Part shown: in pieces, positions 55,025 to 64,000 of the stretch
Position numbering within the stretch: the stretch's first letter is position 1
How the letters are laid out: each line of letters opens with the position of its first letter
Origin: Pseudomicrostroma phylloplanum
Lineage: Eukaryota > Basidiomycota > Exobasidiomycetes > Microstromatales
DNA: 64,000 bases
Assembly: GCA_039545275.1 (NCBI GenBank)
Contig: BCHS01000002.1
Coordinates: forward strand, 186,001-250,000
Direction of reading: 5' to 3'
The notes under the pieces: generated by a model
What the model saw: the letters and a program-made list of their open reading frames with translations, nothing else
Database searches by the model: none
What the model was told of the DNA's origin: nothing
Program-made: the position numbers and the translations under genes

Positions 55025-56699
55025 CCACACTCTTGCCCATTGACTCAGAATCTGTAGACGAAGATGGGACTAGAGTAGACTCTTCGTTGCTTCATGTAGC
55101 CATCGTCCATCTAGAACATACAGTACATAGCTCGCTACATTTCCTCTGTGTGACCCGTGCACGACGGTGACGGAGAGCTCCTGGCACCCTTGCGGTTATC
55201 AGATAGCGGCGTCCCGGACACCCTGCTTCACCGGGGCAGCCCCTGTAGGCTGCCTCTTTTAGATCACGAGTTTGCCGAGGCTCATCCGGCGACCCGAAGG
55301 CGTCGTGGCGACGACTGAGCTTGCCTTTCCCCATGAGCAAGCCCCTCTCGGCGCCACTGATGTCTAGCTCAGAGGTCAGAGGATCGAGCATCACGTACTT
55401 GTTACTGCGTCACAGGGCGACACATGATGACGGGCTCCCTGTGGCAGCTGAAAGCGGAACGACGCTGGTTGGTACACAGCCAACAGAGTGGACATCTCAT
55501 TGTGCTCCGCGAAGCTGGCGTGACCCCTGCTGCTGCCCTGGTCATCAATGGAGGGCGAGCATCCAGTGGGGCTCAACCGCGGATCAAGGAACTGAGCGAG
55601 CGCATGACGTGCGGAAAGGAAAGCGTTGCGGGCCGAGCCGCGGATGTTTGCCATTTCGTGCCGCGCCTGGTGTGGTGCCGGGCTTTGGCCGCTGGCTCGC
55701 TCGCACCCTTTTTTGGCTCTTGCACTCCCTCGTGGTGCGGCCAAGGTTCCGCGGTCCCTGTGTCCTTGAGTGCCTCTGTAGCCCCGCCCTGCCACTGAAA
55801 GAGAGAGTTTCGTTCCGATCTGTGGGCGGGCGGGCGTGGATGGACAGCCCGGGCGGATGGAGAGTGGAATGCCGATGGAATCAACCTTTGGACAGACAGA
55901 CCGCCGACATGCAACTGAGAAAAAAAAAAGGAACGAAAGAGATCAGCCCGCTGGCTCCCAAGCCACTGGAGCGCAGGTCAACAGTGCGCTTTGACAGAGG
56001 GAGCCTTTCCGTGAATCGGCTTTGCCTGGACCTCTGTCTCAGGGACTACCAATGTAGACAATGGGTACGCGGGTTTGAATGGCAAGCAAACACAACGTCG
56101 ACGATGACGAGCAAACGAGGACCATGCTCAAGCGGCACATCGGGGCGTGACAGGTGGCGGCGAGGCGGCCGAGGGGGAGGGGAGGACTGTGGTGGTGGTG
56201 GTGGTGGTGAGGGCGCTGGGATGCGCGCTCGCGTCTTTGTGGGCGGGCGGCACCCCGTCGGTCAAGCGTCTAAACACGACGCCCGGGGCCAATTTCCGAA
56301 ACGGTCTTCCCGCAACTTGCTCGCCTGCCTCGCTCGCCGGCGACATTGGGGCACCACTACTCACTCACACTTCTCTCTCTCGATTCATCCCGTCGCCTCT
56401 CTTCCGCTTTCCCTCTACCGCTCTTCACCTTCCTCCCCTTCCTCCCACTCCACCTTCTCCTTCTTCACTTCCATCTCCCTTTTCCTTCCATCCTACTTGA
56501 CCGGAAAAGCACCTCCGCACTCTGTCCTTTCAGCGGCTCGCCACACCCTACGGACCGCGCCGATCCAGACCAACGCAGCAGTGTTGCGACATAGAGCGTG
56601 TTCGCATCGCAGCACAAGTCAATCACCCACTCCACCAACGTGGGACCCCTCTCATTGATCTCTTTCCTTTCTTTGAGTCTTCAGTGAGCACTCGTCACA
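55025..56699. promoter_or_regulatory. Promoter and leader region of ERG3
   Basis: A 1675-bp gap upstream of ERG3. A + strand frame of 445 codons runs through most of it (55321-56658), but its product is low complexity and domain-free. The last 320 bp are strongly pyrimidine-rich. An A run (55920-55929) and a GGTGGTGG run (about 56190-56208) are present. ATCACCCAC at 56622-56630 resembles the sterol regulatory element ATCACCCCAC but lies only 70 bp from the start codon. Confidence 0.4.
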
Positions 56700-57740
56700 A
56701 TGGACGTCGTCCTACATCTCGCAGACGAGTACATCCTGGATAGCGTTTGGGCGTTCCTCTGGCCAGCGCATCCTCGGGGCGTCTCGCCTCTCGCAAAGGC
56801 CGCCACTCCTTCACAGTCGGCCATTGCCAACCTCAGTTCTCACTTTGCCGGCTGGGCTGGCAGCAGTAGTAATGCCCTCTTTGGCGGCAGGCAGTGGGAG
56901 TCGGTGGCAGGCAAGACCGTCAGCGCCCTTCCTCGCGACAGTATGATCAGGCAAATGATCTCCCTGTCGGCCATCACCTACGTGGGCATCTTCGCCCTCT
57001 ACTTTGGCTTTGCCGGCTTTTCATACTTCTGCTTCTTCAACCACGATATGAAGCGTCACCCACGTTTCCTCAAGAACCAAGTGCGACTGGAGATCGAAGC
57101 ATCTCTCGCAGCTTTCACGCCCCTGACCTTTATGACGCTGCCATGGTTCGTGGCAGAGGTGAGGGGCTACTCGAAGCTGTACGAAAAGACGTCGGACATG
57201 GGACTGCTATACACAATCCTGTCGGTGCCCTTCTTCCTCGTCTTCACCGACGCGTGCATCTATTGGGTGCATAGGCTGGAGCACCACCCCAAGCTGTACA
57301 AGCACATTCACAAGCCGCACCACAAGTGGCTGGTGCCCACTCCCTTTGCCTCGCACGCCTTCCACCCCGTGGATGGGTACATGCAGTCGCTGCCATACCA
57401 CATCTTCGTCTTCCTCTTCCCTCTGCACCGCTTCGTCTACATGGGCCTCTTCGTCTTTGTCAATTGCTGGTCCATCTTGATCCACGACTCGGACGTAATT
57501 GTCAACTCGCCGCTAGAGACGATCATCAACGGTCCCTCGCACCACACACTACACCACCTCTACTTCAACGTCAACTACGGACAGTACTTCACCGGATGCG
57601 ACAGATTAGGTGGCTCGTACCGGCAACCCAAGTCCAGCGACGATCCGCTGCTGGACGTGTCACATGGAGAGGACGAAGATGTGGCGGTCGTAAAGGCGGC
57701 CAAGAACGGTGTCAAGGCAAAGGGGATCAAGAGCGAGTAA
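56700..57740 (+). CDS. ERG3: Delta(7)-sterol C-5 desaturase ERG3
   Basis: Erg3 introduces the C5-C6 double bond in ergosterol synthesis in the ER membrane, using cytochrome b5 and oxygen. A single exon encodes 346 residues (yeast 365). The three histidine boxes that bind the di-iron centre are present: HRLEHHPKLYKHIHKPHH near residues 199-216 and HHTLHH near 281. Hydrophobic helices lie at SLSAITYVGIFALYFGFAGF, LLYTILSVPFFLVFTDACIYW and FVYMGLFVFVNCWSIL. The conserved FASHAFHPVDGYMQSLPYH lies between boxes. The C-terminus is short and lysine-rich. Loss or change of Erg3 is known to alter azole and polyene response in fungi; nothing here looks damaged. Confidence 0.96.
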   Translation: MDVVLHLADEYILDSVWAFLWPAHPRGVSPLAKAATPSQSAIANLSSHFAGWAGSSSNALFGGRQWESVAGKTVSALPRDSMIRQMISLSAITYVGIFALYFGFAGFSYFCFFNHDMKRHPRFLKNQVRLEIEASLAAFTPLTFMTLPWFVAEVRGYSKLYEKTSDMGLLYTILSVPFFLVFTDACIYWVHRLEHHPKLYKHIHKPHHKWLVPTPFASHAFHPVDGYMQSLPYHIFVFLFPLHRFVYMGLFVFVNCWSILIHDSDVIVNSPLETIINGPSHHTLHHLYFNVNYGQYFTGCDRLGGSYRQPKSSDDPLLDVSHGEDEDVAVVKAAKNGVKAKGIKSE

Positions 57741-58672
57741 ACAAGCCCGGGATACATAGGAAATCAACAGAGCCACCCCTCCTTTTACTGCGACACGGGG
57801 TGCACAGTCGGGCCTTAGACGCACAGGCAAGACCAACCATCATCAAGAAAGAACCGCCCATCACGTATACCATCACGAAGCAACACTCCGTCACACCTGC
57901 CGCTCTTGAAAACCCCTACTTTCTTAATTCCAGCGAATTCGATTCGTATCTCTTTCAACATCGACGATGCTAGGTCGACGTGGATATAGGGGCCGGGCTG
58001 TGGCGTGGGGTGGATAGACTGCGCAAGCATCAATATATGCCCGCACTCTCCATCTCTCTCTAGTCTCTGACGCTACCTTCGATTTCGAAGAGTACATCGT
58101 CCCTGATCTCGCTGTCTACCGACCATCCATGCTTTTCTCTTCTCCACATACTCTTCGCCCTTCTCTTCAACCCACTTGTCTATACTCTCTCCGTTCCTCC
58201 ACTTTGCCTGCCATGTCCCCTTTTTCTCTCTTTCTTACAAGGTCCCACTTCAATGGAGCGCACCGGATCTCTTCTTCGCACTTTTTTCTCTTCTCCGAAC
58301 TTCTACACCTGCTTCGCTGACTTGGTATGGTTTTCAAGTGCTCGCCCCCTGAACCGCAGAATATAACAGTGGCTTTTTTTAGACGAAAATGCAAGTGCTG
58401 TTAGTGTGGACTGTATTCTGTGTATGCTTGATTGAAGGAAGCGGGTAACTCGGATTCCAGAACAGAGCAGAGAGAGACGGGTAGTACAAGATTACTCAAG
58501 ATCAGAGGAGATTGTGCAACGCCAACGCCAGCGTCAGTACAGTATCAGCAGCACTCCCTCCTCCCCCCACCTCCCACCAGCACACAGACTCGTTGTCAAC
58601 AATACAGTCGGCTCGATCCATCGACAGGCAACCTCTGCAGAAATTAATCCTCTCCGCCCAGCGGACTTGTGC
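57741..58672. terminator. Convergent 3' region of ERG3 and the GMC gene
   Basis: A 932-bp gap between two stop codons. It contains AT-richer parts (58240-58440), a T run at 58374-58380 and no conserved coding sequence. It is long for a convergent gap, so a small non-coding RNA cannot be excluded, but I see no sign of one. Confidence 0.4.
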
Positions 58673-62378
<3,706 letters not shown>

Positions 62379-63938
62379 TCAGAGCAGGATAGCACCGGTA
62401 GCGAGTGCGATGCCCGCCAAACTCAGCAATGTTGTGGCCAACCCCATTGGCGAGCCGAGGGGCACAGCTGCTGACGAGGCGCTACTTGAGCTGGTGCTGG
62501 TGCTGCTCTTGGTATTGGCATTGTTCGTGGTCATCCCAGTAGGGCTAGCGACGCTACTGCTACTGGATGAAGTCGCAGCTGCACAGGCCACAATGCCCGG
62601 TGTGAACTTCCCCGTAGCGGCCTGCCATCCCTCAGGTCTCCACCCAACGAGGATGTCACCCGAGGAGAAGAGGGCGCTCCTGCCTTCATCACTCGTGTAG
62701 ACTTCCTCGGCGTCGTGATCCGCATCCTCAACGACTGTGAGCCTTGCGCCGATGACATTGTTGGTGATATTGGACCAGTTCGGCAGGTTGTTGTACTGGC
62801 AGGGGAAAGCAGTCAGCACCTCGTTCGTGCCAGCTAGCGCATTGAGGTATTGCCACCAGCATAGATTGCGATCGCGACGGGCCGTACCACCCTGTACAGA
62901 CGCCATGCAGTACTGGTCGCCGCCATCATCGGTATCCTGCAATCCAACGATGCTGACAAAGTCTCGTTGAGTGTAGCGCCTGAAGTACTCTTGCGGTGAA
63001 AAGAGGCCCTCTGAGGTGCCCGTGAAGTTGTCGTATCCATATCGCCAAGTGTTGTAGTAAGGGCAGTCTTGAACCGCATTTGAGTCCGAATAATTCACCG
63101 GCCTGTCCGATGTGAAGTAAGCATTGGAGCTAGGATCGCCACTGATGTATCGTACGTGCAAGTTGCAGGGCGCATCTTTTGCGACCATTGCGTACCTTGC
63201 AATGAGCTGTCCACCACCTCCGTGACCGACGAAAGTAAGGTTCTTCATTGAGGGATACTTGCTCTGGTCGGCGAACTCGGTGACAAAGGCATCGAGCGCG
63301 TCGAAGGAGGTCTGACTGGTGTCGGAAGGGTGGTTAGCGGGGTCACCTGCTTGCCATGCGTTGACATCGGGCCAGGCTAGTTCATCGTCTCCATACTGGC
63401 CAGAGTTGAGGATCGTACTATAGAATTGCGGGGCGGTGACGATGGAGTTGTTGCTGGCTCCTGGGTACCCAGCTGACACTGCGCTCTGCAGGATGTTGTT
63501 CATCGTTGTCCAGTAGTCGTTGCCATCTCGCAACTTGCCATGGATCATGACAAAGGCTTGCTCGGCAGAGGCATTGTTGGGCGACTGTGTCCAGAAAGCG
63601 GCGATCCTGGAATTCGGCTGAACTTGCAGGCTCGTGAGAATGGCGCCAGAGGGGACTGCTACTGTACTGTGGTCTTCTCCCTCGTTGTTGCCATCGCCAC
63701 TACTCATCACCGTACTCGCGTCACGCTTCTCGCTCCTCTTTCTGCCCAGTGGAGCCGCTCGCATCCCAGCGACTGGTGCTCTGGGCTCCAGATGCGATCT
63801 GACATCGCGGGCGAAGAGTGTAGTTCCATGCTGGTCGATTGAGCGGATATGTGATGCTGATGTTCCCACTGATGAGTAAGAGAGGGTGAATAGGAGGAGG
63901 ATGGCGGCGGCCAACACGCTCCGGAAAGGCGACTTCAT
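62379..63938 (-). CDS. Secreted, predicted GPI-anchored alpha/beta-hydrolase-like protein lacking the nucleophile serine
   Basis: A single exon encodes 519 residues. It starts with a signal peptide (MKSPFRSVLAAAILLLFTLSYS) and ends with a Ser/Thr-rich stretch and a hydrophobic tail (MGLATTLLSLAGIALATGAILL), the pattern of a GPI-anchored cell-wall or membrane protein. The middle has an alpha/beta hydrolase layout: AFVMIHGKLRDGNDYW (first strand and oxyanion region), APQFYSTILNSGQY, then LTFVGHGGGGQLIARYAMV at the nucleophile elbow. In active relatives the elbow reads GHSxGGQ; here the residue at position 240 is Gly (codon GGA at 63221-63219). A late Asp and His (VVEDADHDAEEV) remain. Function is unknown; loss of hydrolase activity is inferred from the elbow only. 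Confidence 0.8.
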   Translation of the reverse strand: MKSPFRSVLAAAILLLFTLSYSSVGTSASHIRSIDQHGTTLFARDVRSHLEPRAPVAGMRAAPLGRKRSEKRDASTVMSSGDGNNEGEDHSTVAVPSGAILTSLQVQPNSRIAAFWTQSPNNASAEQAFVMIHGKLRDGNDYWTTMNNILQSAVSAGYPGASNNSIVTAPQFYSTILNSGQYGDDELAWPDVNAWQAGDPANHPSDTSQTSFDALDAFVTEFADQSKYPSMKNLTFVGHGGGGQLIARYAMVAKDAPCNLHVRYISGDPSSNAYFTSDRPVNYSDSNAVQDCPYYNTWRYGYDNFTGTSEGLFSPQEYFRRYTQRDFVSIVGLQDTDDGGDQYCMASVQGGTARRDRNLCWWQYLNALAGTNEVLTAFPCQYNNLPNWSNITNNVIGARLTVVEDADHDAEEVYTSDEGRSALFSSGDILVGWRPEGWQAATGKFTPGIVACAAATSSSSSSVASPTGMTTNNANTKSSTSTSSSSASSAAVPLGSPMGLATTLLSLAGIALATGAILL

Positions 63939-64000
63939 CGCGGGTGCAAAGTGGATTGCGGATGCAGATGGTGCGTGAGGCGCAGGCAGGGGTAAGGTTG

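Noticed and set aside
55321..56658. A 445-codon + strand frame upstream of ERG3
   Set aside because: The product is low complexity, rich in Arg, Ser and Pro, with no domain, and it runs into the pyrimidine-rich ERG3 leader. It looks like a chance frame in GC-rich DNA.

Overview
The window is nuclear DNA from a fungus, most likely a basidiomycete. Almost every gene is a conserved fungal housekeeping gene on one or the other strand, at a density of about one gene per 2.7 kb. Most genes are cut by short introns of roughly 55-115 nt with GTGAGT-type donors and CAG/TAG acceptors, and the coding sequence is GC-rich with long open shadow frames. Intron density, GC content and protein style suggest Basidiomycota, perhaps the smut-related yeasts (Ustilaginomycotina). 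That placement is inference; no marker in the window fixes the species. Two ambiguous bases (N) at 21019 and 21023 show this is draft assembly sequence.

Layout. 1-18.8 kb: the 3' end of a methyltransferase gene, an SPX-domain phosphate transporter (PHO87/90/91 family), RNA polymerase III largest subunit (RPC160), GET4, the 18S rRNA methyltransferase BUD23, the cytosolic Fe-S assembly factor DRE2, an MDP-1 type HAD phosphatase, an FHA-domain protein resembling Tos4/Plm2 and an alpha/beta hydrolase. 19-24.3 kb: prefoldin subunit 2, a two-domain sulfurtransferase (TUM1/MPST) and COG4. 24.6-33.8 kb: one very large gene in which an SLC4/Bor1-type anion (borate/bicarbonate) transporter is continuous with a tail of about 2,000 residues, largely repetitive and partly coiled-coil. 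34-46 kb: an unrecognised disordered protein, a C2H2 zinc-finger transcription factor with a 2.1 kb upstream gap, a secreted GH32 invertase and a WRAP73/Wdr8 WD-repeat protein. 46-57.7 kb: COQ3, ribosomal protein uL6 (RPL9), a membrane-anchored GT4 glycosyltransferase, an MCH1-like MFS transporter and ERG3. 58-64 kb: two genes for extracellular-type proteins, a GMC flavin oxidoreductase broken by one in-frame TAG and a predicted GPI-anchored alpha/beta-hydrolase-like protein whose nucleophile serine is glycine.

There are no operons or gene clusters. Adjacent genes are mostly divergent (GET4/RPC160, BUD23/DRE2, MDP1/FHA, hydrolase/prefoldin, TUM1/COG4, WRAP73/COQ3, RPL9/GT4) or convergent with 3' gaps of about 90-300 bp. 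I saw no tRNA, rRNA, transposon, CRISPR array or virus-like sequence. The strongest candidate for something undescribed is the Bor1-like transporter with the giant tail. Next are the catalytic-serine loss in the 62.4-63.9 kb gene, the nonsense-interrupted GMC gene, and a frame-preserving 72-nt intron inside the invertase gene.
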